From: Myotis daubentonii
Lineage: Eukaryota; Chordata; Mammalia; Chiroptera; Vespertilionidae
Length of the DNA stretch: 64,000 bases
NCBI RefSeq assembly: GCF_963259705.1
Contig: NC_081847.1
Location: 69,647,754 to 69,711,753, forward strand
Direction of reading: 5' to 3'
Shown: positions 33,170-42,734 of the stretch, piece after piece
Layout: the number at the start of each line of letters is the position of its first letter
Position numbering within the stretch: position 1 is the stretch's first letter
Notes under the pieces: generated by a model
What the model was told of the DNA's origin: nothing
Databases searched by the model: none
Seen by the model: the letters and a program-made list of their open reading frames with translations, nothing else
Made by a program: the position numbers and the translations under genes

Positions 33170-33475
33170 CAGCGGTTCTCAACCTGTGGGTCGCGACCCC
33201 TTTGGGAGTTGAACGATCCTTTCACAGGGGTTGCCTAAGACCATCGGAAAACACATATATAATTACATATTGTTTTTGTGATTAATCGCTATGCTTTATG
33301 TTCAATTTGTAACAATGAAAATACATCCTGCATATCAGATATTTACATTACGATTCATAACAGTAGCAAAATGACAGTTATGAAGTAGCAACGAAAATAA
33401 TTTTATGGTTGGGGGTCACCACAACATGAGGAACTGTATTAAGGGTCGCGGCATCAGGAAGGTTGAGAACCACTG
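33170..33475 (+). mobile_element. SPIN hAT transposon, full-length non-autonomous copy
   Basis: Starts CAGCGGTTCTCAACCTGTGG, ends AAGGTTGAGAACCACTG, and carries the SPIN interior (ATCGGAAAACACATATATAA, CATCCTGCATATCAGATATT, TATGGTTGGGGGTCACCAC). Flanked by a perfect 8-bp duplication CTCTAAGC at 33162-33169 and 33476-33483. Total 306 bp. It shows few differences from the consensus as I recall it, so the copy is fairly young. Confidence 0.95.
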
Positions 33476-33659
33476 CTCTAAGCCCAGCCAGTCCTTCCCT
33501 CCAGGGGGACCTCACAGAGAGCCCCCACCAGCTCCACGACTCTTCCCAGACTTTCCAAGTTCTTCCGGCCACCTGCTCACCTGTGCCTCCCAGACCTGGC
33601 CAATGGCAGGGCCCCGAAGTTAATAAATCAAGGTGACTTTAGGGACAAGAATGGGCCTC

Positions 33660-33850
33660 TTTCTCCCTTGTCCCTCCCATTTGCATAATCCTGGCTGGCA
33701 ATATGATAATGATGTTTGTTAAAGACAGAGCACAATAAATTAATACCGTTAAGTTGTTGCTGCAAAATGCAAAGCAGGTAATTTACTGCCAGCGAGGAAC
33801 AGAGCCTTTAAACTGTAATGGATTAACTTTCCCAGCAGCAAATGTGTCCC
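33660..33850. promoter_or_regulatory. Candidate enhancer with POU octamer
   Basis: Repeat-free AT-rich block. CATTTGCATAATCC at 33678 holds a perfect octamer (ATTTGCAT). Nearby are GCACAATAAATTAATACCG (SOX- and homeodomain-like), GCAAAATGCAAAGC and CAGGTAATTTACTGCC. Such POU/SOX pairing is common in neural enhancers; the function here is inferred. Confidence 0.4.
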
Positions 33851-34559
33851 TGGAGGGAGAGAGTTGGGAGGCAGGGGCGGGGCGGGGCTGATGCTAGGGG
33901 GCGCCTGCTTGCTTCCCAGGACCGGGCCTGGGGTGTCCAGGCCCCAACCTTAGGGCTGGGGGCTGCAGGAGGCACGGTGACCTGGGACTTCCTGGGCTAG
34001 CCCAGGCCCCTCTAGAGGAGGGGCTGCGATGTCCCATTTGTGTACCCCTCTGCGACCCTCAGAAGGCACTCCTGTTTGGACCCTTCTTTCTTGAGGATGA
34101 CTAGAGAGGTCCCCCTCCCCCCACCCCCCACCCCCGAAGTGACTGAGCCTTCAGCCTCAGAGTCCGTTCTGGCCCAGGCCCTGCTCCTCCCAGGGTCCAG
34201 ACACGGCAAGGAGGGAAGGGTCCTGGGTTTGGTTAGAGGAAGGGGTGCGCCAGGAGCTGAGGGTCAGGCCCTGACATGATGCCCTCCCTAGTTCCCCCCA
34301 AACACCCTTGCCCTCAGGTACTGGAGGGGAGGGGGAACCAAGAGGGAAGAGACTAATTCTGTCTGTGGGGGAGCGAGGGGGCGGCTGAGGCAGTGGGAGG
34401 GGGTGTGGTGGGAAGGCAGCTGGTGGGAGAAGCTGGGTGTGGACAGAACCCTCACCAGCACCTCTCAAGGGGCAGCCCCTCCATTACGGCTCAGACAGCC
34501 ATGCCTTCCCCCGGAGAACTGCAGCCCCAGTGCAGGGCGGCCCCAGGCTGGTCTCGAAG

Positions 34560-34655
34560 ACCCCAGCAGAATTCTAATTTCCCATTTATCTGTGCAGCTT
34601 CTCAGCGATGTTAAAGGGGAATGCTCCGCAGTTGGCTCCCAGGCTAATTGGATCT
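34560..34655. promoter_or_regulatory. Candidate regulatory block
   Basis: Short repeat-free AT-rich patch with GAATTCTAATTTCCC and CCAGGCTAATTGGATC homeodomain-type sites in GC-rich surroundings. Confidence 0.25.
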
Positions 34656-34889
34656 GGGCTCCTCTCTCTCTCCTGGGCAAGGTAGGTGGGGGGCGGGGCG
34701 GGAAGGATGGGCTGAGGCAGCACTGATGGGGGAGGAGATGCTGGGGACCTGGGCTGGGCTGGGCTCCGTGTTGGTGGCTGTGGTCTTGGAGTCCAAACCC
34801 CTGGTCACAGTGACTGCCATGTGCCTCGAGCAAGCCTCTGCCCCTCTCTGGATGCCCACATTCCCTCATCTGCCATGATGATGACGACG

Positions 34890-35060
34890 ACAGCAACAAC
34901 ACACCCGTTGCTCACCCAGCATTTCCCAGGCACCAGGCGCTCTTCTCAGTGTGACACGTGTCAGCTCTCCTCTGGTCCCCGCAGCAGCCCAGCGCGGTAA
35001 GGATTATGTTCCACTGTACCGATGAGCGAACTGAGGCACAGCGGCATCAGTAACCTGCCC
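34890..35060 (+). repeat. MIR SINE fragment
   Basis: TTTCCCAGGCACCAGGCGCTC, CAGCCCAGCGCGGTAAGG, GATGAGCGAACTGAGGCACAG. It is cut at its 3' side by the hAT copy at 35072. Confidence 0.7.
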
Positions 35061-35071
35061 GCAGTCTAGCC

Positions 35072-35294
35072 CAGCCGTGGGCAAACTACGGCCCGCGGGC
35101 CGGATCCGCCCGTTTGAAATGAATAAAACTGAAAAAAAAAAAAAAAAAAAAAGACCGTACCCTTTTATGTAATGATGTTTACTTTGAATTTATATTAGTT
35201 CACACAAACACTCCATCCATGCTTTTATTCCGGCCCTCCGGTTCAGTTTAAGAACCCATTGTGGCTCTCGAGTCAAAAAGTTTGCCCACCCCTG
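35072..35294 (-). mobile_element. Non-autonomous hAT element, copy 1 (GTGGGCAAAC termini)
   Basis: Starts CAGCCGTGGGCAAACTACGG and ends with the inverted AGTTTGCCCACCCCTG-type terminus (AAAAAGTTTGCCCACCCCTG). Interior holds a pure A21 run and CACACAAACACTCCATCC. Flanking duplication GTCTAGCC / GTCTAGAC (35064-35071, 35295-35302) has one mismatch. The same family occurs at 43939-44171. Confidence 0.85.
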
Positions 35295-35794
35295 GTCTAG
35301 ACAGTGCCCACCATGAATCCTTCAATGTGCCTGGAGTCCCAGTTTTTAAATCCTAGTTACACCCTTATAGACCCGGCTGGGGTGTGGAGAGCTCTCTGTG
35401 CCCATTTTTCAAACAGGGACACCGAGGCCCAGTGCACAGCTACTTTAGTAGGCTGTTCCTCCCACGAAGGCTCCCTGCCATTCCCTCCCACCTCGGGGAC
35501 CAGGGTAGCAGGCTGGGTTTTCAGCTGGTGCACTTGGTGCCGGGATCTGAGGTGGGACAGGGGTCCCCACTCCCAGCGCCTGCCTCTCCTCCATCAGCCG
35601 GGCCGCTCCCCTTGCCTCAGGCCTCACCCCAGCATCCTCTAGGCCTGCTGGGGCGCCTTGCCCCACACTTCCTGAGCACAAACCCTTCCCAGAGGACCCC
35701 CAGCTGCAAAGCCCATGCCTCTGCAGATCCAGAGTGGAAAGACAGAGAGGAGAGAGAGCCGACCTCCACTGGAGCCTGTTCCCTAGCGACCCTA

Positions 35795-36420
35795 GAACCA
35801 GGCCCATTTTACAGACAAAGAAACTGAGGCTCCCATGCAGAGCTTAGTATAAGGTCTCACGGTGAGGACCTGGTTGAGCTGGGATTCAAACCCAGGCTTG
35901 TCTGATTCCATAAGCCTGAGCTCTTCATTGTGCTCTCCTGTGCCAGAGGGAAGTCAGGACTTGGAAGGTCCAGCGATGGAGGCCCTGGACCACGGCCCCA
36001 AGGACGTGGTGACAGTGGAAGGAGTTCCAGGCTGGAAACCAGGGGACCTGGATTTAAATCTGTACTCAGGCCCAAACCCGCTGTGTGATACTTTATTTCT
36101 CTGAGATCAAAGGCAATGGAGAGAGTAATAGTACCTACCTGAGGGGTGGTTGTACGGAATATGACAGGAACTGTAAACAGAGCACTTATCACAGTGCCTG
36201 ACACATAGTAGGTGTTCAGTCCGGGCTTGTCACCGTTTCCCCGGGCAAAGTCCACACCAGCCTCCCAAGACTGCGGGAGCAGCACATGGGAAAGCACCGC
36301 GTGCAACGCCCTCTCCTTTCAGATGGAGAAACTGAGGCCCGGGGTTGCAACGAGTGAGTGGCAGGGCAGGACGCAGCCCCGGGTCTCCCAGCAGCCTCGC
36401 TGCCAGGCCGGGGTGATGGT
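35795..36420. repeat. Cluster of MIR SINE fragments (35795-35935, 36025-36225, 36310-36420)
   Basis: ACAGACAAAGAAACTGAGGC; GGGGACCTGGATTTAAATC and GCCTGACACATAGTAGG; CAGATGGAGAAACTGAGGCC. Three separate insertions. Confidence 0.75.
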
Positions 36421-36589
36421 TCTCCTTCCAGTCTCCTTTCGCCCCGTGCGTCCCCATCTGTCTGGCGGGGCGTCTCTCCCCTAGGAGGCCAGCTGGAGGG
36501 CTGACCCTGGCAGTCCTTTCTCGCCCAGCTGCTGGCAGGAACCAGCCTGGATAAATGCAAAGAGGCCCCTCTGGAGGCTGCTCCTGCCG

Positions 36590-36760
36590 CGTCCCCCCCC
36601 CTCCGTCCTAATGTTAATTTTGCCAGGGCCTTGATAAATCTTCCTGTCGCCTCCATCCGCCCGAGACATAGATCTCATCTTATAGAGAGGTGACACTTCT
36701 GCCCTTTGGGACCAGCTATCAATTTCAGGCGGTGACCGAAGTGGAGAGCAATGAAGAACC
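36590..36760. promoter_or_regulatory. Candidate regulatory block
   Basis: Repeat-free; CCTAATGTTAATTTTGCC, CTTGATAAATCTTCC (GATA-like), AGATCTCATCTTATAG (GATA-like) and CTATCAATTTCAGG. No open frame or splice site fits. Confidence 0.3.
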
Positions 36761-37369
36761 AGGCAGGCCCTTCTAACCCCTTCTGCCGCCTGAGCCTTCC
36801 CTCCACCCAGGGGAGCAGCCCTCCTGAGCAGCCATCGCCTGTCCTTCAGAAGAGGTGCGGGCCCAGCCCTGGCTCTCAGCATCGCTGCCACGCACACCTT
36901 CGGCCTGCCAGCCGGCACTTCCTCACCCGAGGCTTGCCCAGGCTTCCAGAACCGCCCGCTGCCCGCTGCCCGGCCGGAAGAGCCACGGAATACTGTCCAG
37001 GGAGCAACTCTTACCTGCTGACCTTTGGGGGTGGACACCCTGAGCTGTGAGTTCTTCACCGGCTCCCAGAATTCCCCAGTGGAGTTAAGCTCCAGTTGTT
37101 AAGGGGCCCCTCATTGGCTGTCTTTCTGCCCCATCACTTCCCCACCTGACTGCTGGTGCTTCCTGGGAGCGCCTCCCAGATAAGCGATTTGCCCTGGAGC
37201 CCTTTTCTGTGGGTCCCTTCTGCAGGAACCCGCACAAAGACACTCAGAAAACACTTTCTAGCAGCTCGTGATGGGAAGCACTCTAGTCAGCAATGGAGGT
37301 GCAGCAAGAGGTTTGGCGTGTGTGTTCCTTGCTCCTGGGTCAATTTTCATTCAAGCTGGAACACATCTC

Positions 37370-37480
37370 TGGGAGGCCTTGTCCCAGTTGTACCGATGAG
37401 GAAACAGATTCTCAGAGAGGTGAAGTGACTTGCCCAAGGTCACACAGCCAGCAAACAAGAGTCACTTTTCAAACTCAGAC
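37370..37480 (+). repeat. MIR SINE core
   Basis: GTACCGATGAGGAAACAGATT, TCAGAGAGGTGAAGTGACTTG, CCAAGGTCACACAGCCAGC. Confidence 0.75.
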
Positions 37481-37530
37481 AGCACACCATCTCATTCCCT
37501 GGACTCTCCCTCCTGGGTAGAGAGACATGA

Positions 37531-37588
37531 CCTGGAGGCAGGGTTCGCCTCCAGGTGTGATCATCAGCTCAGTAGATCACACCTGGAG
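37531..37588. promoter_or_regulatory. Nested inverted repeats with two opposed T-box half sites
   Basis: CTCCAGGTGTGATC (37549-37562) and its exact reverse complement GATCACACCTGGAG (37575-37588) are separated by 12 nt. They contain AGGTGTGA and TCACACCT, the two strands of the T-box half site. A second perfect arm pair, CCTGGAGGC / GCCTCCAGG (37531-37539, 37547-37555), overlaps the first. It lies just after a MIR. Either a regulatory palindrome or a chance of local duplication. Confidence 0.5.
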
Positions 37589-37789
37589 TCTTACTGCTGG
37601 GCAGCCTTCTGCAAGGTGCTAAGGACACCACCATGAAAAGCTGCAGTTCCTGATCTCCAAGGGCTGAGATCGGGCGGGGGAGATGGATGCAGGAGAGACA
37701 GTATGGCTGGGACCCCTCCCAGAATGCACTGCAGCATCTTTCTTACACTACTCTCTTCTTAGAATCTTGGGAGCTTTGTGCTGGGAGGC

Positions 37790-38020
37790 ATCTGAGGGAC
37801 TGTCTGCTTCAACACCCTTATTTTATAGATGAGGCAGTTGAAGCCCCAAAGAGATAGGGACTCCCTGGAGATCAGACTCCAGGGCCCGGCTCTTGTCTTG
37901 GAATTCTGCTGAGCATCGCCCACCATGCCCCCTAAGCTGTGCTTTGGTCTTGCCCTGCAACTCCCCAAGACAGCCAGAGGCCCCATCAGGCTCATAAGCA
38001 GTTCTCAAAACCCAGAAGCC
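37790..38020. repeat. MIR SINE fragment and flanking sequence
   Basis: TATTTTATAGATGAGGCAGTTG and CCAAAGAGATAGGGACTCC give a diverged MIR core (37810-37880). The rest is unclassified. Confidence 0.5.
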
Positions 38021-38024
38021 TCCA

Positions 38025-38240
38025 AGTTAAAAAAACAAAACAAAACAGATTTTACCACATAAAATGTTTAAATTTTTGTACAACCTGAGGGGGGAACAAA
38101 GGTACAGACTTATGAGAAAATATTGGCATATAGCAGATAAAGGGTTAATAGCCTTAACATACAAAGAGCTTTTACTGATCAATAAGAGAAAGACAAACAT
38201 TCATTTTTCAAAAGTGGACAAAAGAGATGAGCAGGAGATG
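38025..38240. repeat. Probable old L1 ORF-derived fragment
   Basis: The + frame reads through phrases like LMRKYWHIADKGLIALTYKE and LLINKRKTNIHFSKVDKRDE. 'Ready to finish outstanding' similarity is to AT-rich LINE-1 interior (GCAGATAAAGGGTTAATA, TTACTGATCAATAAGAGAAAGACAAAC), a stretch seen in many old L1 copies before the 3' end. Read on the + strand. Confidence 0.45.
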
Positions 38241-38299
38241 CCAATCTAAGGAGATCTAAGGAGTTGATGCCAGAGCTTTGAACCTCTGCGGCTCCGGAG

Positions 38300-38460
38300 G
38301 GTGGTAAAACTGTTACTACTTGTTAAATAAATGCTTATTCATTATTAAAAGATCCATTTGTGGTGCAGGTCGCACATTACTGCTTGTTAAACCCGTTAAA
38401 GTGCTGGAAATCCTCCCAGATGCTTTATTTACAGTTACAATAGCAGAAGAAGGTGGCCGA
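38300..38460. promoter_or_regulatory. Candidate regulatory block, AT-rich
   Basis: Repeat-free: TAAATAAATGCTTATTCATT, CACATTACTGCTTGTTAAAC, GATGCTTTATTTACAG, TTACAATAGC. No gene signal. Together with 38755-38815 (TCATTAACTGG, CTCAATTAAGGGGG, AGTGACTCAGG) it forms a pair of similar blocks. Confidence 0.3.
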
Positions 38461-39300
38461 ATGCCAGAGCCATGGCCCCATGGTGGGACCCACTTCCTGC
38501 CCATCCCCCAGCCCCGTGCCTCTGGTCCCTGAGTCCCACGCAAGTGACCTTAAAACCAAATTGCCTCTGCAGCTCGGATGGGGCAGACCAAGGAGGAGCA
38601 TGGCAGGAAGGGCTAGGCTGGGAGCCTGGCCCTGCCCTTGGCTGACTATGTGATCTCTGCCAATGCTGGGGGTGAGGGGTGGGGGTTGGGGGGGTGAGCA
38701 GCAGCGGGAGACTTGGCACCTACCATCTTCGCTGCCCCTCCCCTATTTGGAAGGGCAGCTGCTGACCTCATTAACTGGAACTCAATTAAGGGGGCCTTTA
38801 AAGTGACTCAGGACAAAGATCCCACTTTACAGATGGAAAGCCAGAGGCCCAGAGAGGAGCAGGGATGTCACCCAGCCCTGTCAGGACTAGCACCCAGGTC
38901 TCTGCACTCCTCCTCTTTCCCCCTGAAAGAGAAGCAGAGGCCAGGACAGCTGGGGTCCTGTGTTTCAGGAGTTCCCTGCCCCAGCATCCTCACGTCCCAG
39001 CCTCCCTCTCCTCCTCCTGGATTCCCTGGAGGTCCCTCCCCTCAGGGTGGTCTCACCCCGCAGGAGGCGAGTCTGTCCAGCCAGCAGTGTCCTCCAGCCA
39101 GCTGGACCCCTTTGTCTCTGCTCTGAAGTCGGCCCGGCCCTGGGTGAGCAGCTGGACGCTCTCCACTCCTGCCTGCCCTCCCAGCCGCGCGGCCCTTCGG
39201 CGGCAGCATGGCCCTCCTCAGGCAGTGCCCGGAGGGGCACCGAAGTACTACTGAACACCTGCTCTGTTTCACCAGGTGCTTTTTTACATCCTTTATCTTT

Positions 39301-39478
39301 TTTAAAAATGTGTTTATTGATTTCAGAGAGGAAGGGAGAGGGAGAGAGGGATAGAAACATCAATGATAAGAGAACCGTTGATCGGCTGCCTCCTGCACAC
39401 CCCACACGTGGGATTGAGCCCGCAGTCTGGGCATGTGCCTAGGCGGACACTCAGCTACTGAGTCACACTGGTTGGGCC
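39301..39478 (-). mobile_element. Ves SINE (bat tRNA-derived), copy 1
   Basis: Antisense order: TTTATTGATTTCAGAGAGG, GATAGAAACATCAATGATAA, GATCGGCTGCCTCCTGCAC, GGGATTGAGCCCGCAGTCTGG, GGCATGTGCC, ACTGAGTCACACTGGTTGGG. Target duplication ACATCCTTTAT is present on both sides (39286 and 39479). Confidence 0.95.
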
Positions 39479-39499
39479 ACATCCTTTATTTTAATGACT

Positions 39500-39730
39500 C
39501 CTGTTCTATGACTCTGAGCTGGAGACTGTGTGCCAGGTGCTGGCAGTGAGCAGGTCAGGGTTTGGGCCAGCTTCCGCCACTTCCTGCGTGACTCCAGGCA
39601 AGCCATGGAACCTCTCTGAGTGTTTCGGTAAACGGGGGTGTTGTGAGCAAGCAATTACTAATAAATGAAAAGTATTAGCACAGGACCTAGGACATGGGGA
39701 GGTCAATCAAGAGTCACTGCTATTTAACTT
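39500..39730 (-). repeat. MIR SINE
   Basis: CAGGTCAGGGTTTGGGCCAG, GCGTGACTCCAGGCAAGCC, GAACCTCTCTGAGTGTTTCGG and ATTAGCACAGGACCTAGGAC. Confidence 0.65.
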
Positions 39731-40139
39731 TTTTTAATATCTGAAAAGTGGGCTTAATCATATCTACCTGAGGGTTCTTGCCGGGAGGCAATGACACAAT
39801 GTGTCTGAAGCATTTGGCAAAATACCCTGGGCGAGACCAAACATGGCAGCCGTGACCTGGTTCATCGGTGGACAAGGGGCCCGCCCTGGTGGCTCTCAGT
39901 TCTCACCAGGGAGTGACCACCTACTAAGACCCCACCTGGGGTGTGGCCCAAGCTGGGGACCTGAGGACGGCAGCATCCAGAACGGGTGGGCGCGGGAGCC
40001 CTGGAAGACACACATGATCGATACTAAGCCAATCTCTTACAAGATTACCCAGCCTCTGGTATCCAGTCATAAAGAAAATCACTCAGCACACTGGGGAGAT
40101 GTGAAAAATGCCGTGGATCACAGTTTGGGATGTTCCGAG

Positions 40140-40440
40140 TGAGAGTAAGTGAGTTCGGGATTGTTTCCTGCAGTAAATAATTCATCCACTTTAAATTTCG
40201 TTTTTTCTTGCCAACGCCCTCCCTCCCGCCTCTGTCTCGCTGTCTCTCTGGGCAGCTCCCTCTCAAGCCTGCTCTCTCCGAGCCTCCCACCCCTACTTCT
40301 GTCCAGGGCACCCCAGCAGCCAGCAAGGAGCTCATAATGCAAACGTTTTGAGTCTGTTAATGACACTAATCGTCTTTCCCAGCTAATTAGTAAGGCTGCC
40401 AAGAAACACGCCTTTGTTAGTTACCAAGGCCAAGGACCAC
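40140..40440. promoter_or_regulatory. Candidate regulatory block with homeodomain sites
   Basis: Two AT-rich patches around a C/T-rich centre: GCAGTAAATAATTCATCC and CATAATGCAAACGTTTTGAG, GTTAATGACACTAATCG, CCAGCTAATTAGTAAGG, TTGTTAGTTACCAAGG. No repeat or coding explanation. Confidence 0.4.
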
Positions 40441-40929
40441 CCAGGCAGGAGAGAGCCCAGTGGGGGCAGCCGTGGAAGAGCTGTAGCTATGCTGGGGAGT
40501 AGGCGGGAGCCGGGCGTGGCTGTGGCACCAAGAAGGGCCTGCCTGCTGGACTGAGAGTAGTCTGGCCAGGGGCAGCTCCTCCCATGGAGGACTCTGTCCT
40601 CTGCCCCATCTGCTACATCGTCCAGGGGTGCTGGGACCAGGCCAGGAGGCAGGGGAAGAGCTCTGGCTAGTGGTGGCCCCTTGCCACCACCACAGGCACT
40701 GCAGGACCCCAGTGAAAATCCTGGACCAAGTGTGCTCTAGAGTCAATTCTGAGACCAGGGCTGAGAAGCGGCTGATGGTAGGCACCGATGTAGAATCTCT
40801 TAGTGCATGGGCTCTGGGTCTCTGGCAGATGGCCACTCAACAGGCCGGTCCTGGGAGGTACTGGGCTCCCAAAGACACATCGGATGCTGCCCTGATGTCC
40901 AGGCGCTCATAGCTTGGTATGGGGAATGG

Positions 40930-41190
40930 ACACTAACAGCCAGCATTTATTGAGCATTTACTATGTGCCAGGCACTGTGCTGAGAACTTATGTGCATTCA
41001 TGGGTTCCAGTAAACCCGTGAGGTGTGTACTTTTTGGGGTTGAATTTTTAGTTTTTGGTAGGTACTCTTTTTATCCCCATTTTACAGGTGAGAAACCTGA
41101 GGTACAGAAAAAAAACGAGTAATTTGTCCACAGTTACAATAAGACAGAACCAGGTGGTGAACTCAGGGGATCCGAAGCCCACATGACCAC
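40930..41190 (+). repeat. MIR SINE, long copy
   Basis: CATTTATTGAGCATTTACTA, GTGCCAGGCACTGTGCTGAG, CCCATTTTACAGGTGAGAAA, ACAGAACCAGGTGGTGAAC. Confidence 0.8.
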
Positions 41191-41249
41191 GAAACGTCTA
41201 ACAGAGAAGTAAAAAGATAGTTTTAATTCCGTGCGAGCCATGTTGGAAT

Positions 41250-41720
41250 AGGGTACTTTCGGGAACCCAGAGAAAGCATGTCATGTGGTCTTGGGTGATC
41301 ATCAAAGGCTTCCAGGAGGAGGTGGGCTTGGAGGGAGCCTTGAAGGGTGCATAGGAGTTAGCTAAGGGAGAAGGAGGTAGAAAGGAATTCCAAAAGGGTA
41401 GGTCATTGTGAGCAAAGTACCGAGGTAAGAAAGGGCAGAATTCAAGGGCTAGCGGTGACTGAGGGTAAGAGGAACCATGAGAGACCAAGCTGGGGAGACC
41501 GCAAGGACTGGATGTTATGTGGGTTGCATGGGAGCCATGCAAGAAGGGCAGCAGAGATGACCTGACTGTAGGAAGCCCCCGACTCCTCCCCCTCCCACCC
41601 CCCGCCACAGGATGAAGGAGGATTGAGGGGGAGACACAGGAGACTTGTGATAGGCCAGGGAAGGGCTGGCCAGGGATTGCGCTCAGGCCCTGTGCTGCTG
41701 GGGTTGGAGAAGAGGAGGCA
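41250..41720 (-). repeat. L2 LINE, antisense
   Basis: GGCTTCCAGGAGGAGGTGGG, GAGCCTTGAAGGGTGCATAGG, AAAGGAATTCCAAAAGGG, GAGCCATGCAAGAAGGGCAG. Accounts for the 231-residue minus-strand open frame at 41198-41893. Confidence 0.65.
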
Positions 41721-42344
41721 AATTCAATAAGTGACTTGGAGGTAAGGGTGGGCAGAGCTGATGATGGATTGGATTGGAAGAGGGAGAGGGAGGACCCAGG
41801 AGGTGGGACCCAGCAGGGCCCAGGGGACAGGAGGAGGGCTGCCTTTCTCCCAGGCACCCGGGAGCCTGTGGGCCTCACAGCCTGCAGATGCAACCCCAGC
41901 TTGGGCTGTAGGGCCCAGCCGCCAGGAGCTGATAAGGCAAGAAGTGCCCCAGCCTGAAAGGCCCCTCAAATCCCACCATTGCAACTTCATTCCCTGGGTA
42001 AAGCATTGCCTGCTCTCTGATGGGAGATCGTATTATGCCTTAAACTTCTCTTACTCAGTGTTGAAGACTCAAATTACATATAATCTTATTTCAGGGGCAG
42101 CTTTCTGGGGGCCCTCCAGGCAGAATAAATTTTTCCCTCCTCTGTGGTCCCAGAGTGCCTTGTATGTTTGCTCAGCTCTGAGGTTATTAGAATTAGGGTT
42201 TTGTTCGTTTGTTGTTGTTTTTCAGTCTGTCCCCTGCGTTAGCTTGGGAGCTCCTGCAGGGGCAAGGTGATAAGAAGTCCTTTGTTTATATGTGTTTTCA
42301 CAAATGAGGATAACTTTGCATGAATGCATTTTTAAAGTGCATTT

Positions 42345-42540
42345 TTATAGTAACAATAAAGGCCCAGTGCATGAAATTCATGCATGGAGTGTGTGTGTAT
42401 GTGTGTGTGTGTGTGTGTGGGGGGGGGTCCCTCAGCCTGGCCTGCACCCTCTCACAATCTGGGACCTTTCGGACATCCCTCTCAAAATCCAGGATCACTG
42501 GCTCCTAACCACTTGCCTGCCTGCCTGATTTCACCCCTAA
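42345..42540 (+). mobile_element. Bat-type DNA-transposon fragment with palindromic start
   Basis: AATAAAGGCCCAGTGCATG leads into the near-perfect palindrome TGCATGAAATTCATGCA (42368-42384), a GT microsatellite (42386-42419), a G9 run, then CCTCAGCCTGGCCTGCACCC and CTGGGACCTTTCGGACATCC. I recall this arrangement as a very common dispersed element in bat genomes, but I am unsure whether it is Helitron- or TIR-type. Confidence 0.5.
42386..42419 (+). repeat. (GT)n microsatellite
   Basis: GTGTGTGTGTATGTGTGTGT and onward, lying within the transposon fragment at 42345. Confidence 0.9.
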
Positions 42541-42734
42541 AACTCAAGCTGCTTCTTTTATTTTTAATATTTATATTTCTTCTTTATTTTTTATTTTAAA
42601 ATTCAAGCTTCTTGAGAACATGAGGTGTTTAACATTATTCCACATTCCTTACAGAGAGCTAAGCATGGTAAACACGGCAAATACTTAATACTTATGGGCT
42701 TCTATACAAACACTTTCCAACTAGGAATGTTTTA

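Noticed and set aside
41198..41893. Minus-strand 231-residue open frame
   Set aside because: Most of it lies in an antisense L2 copy. No similarity to known proteins was recognised.
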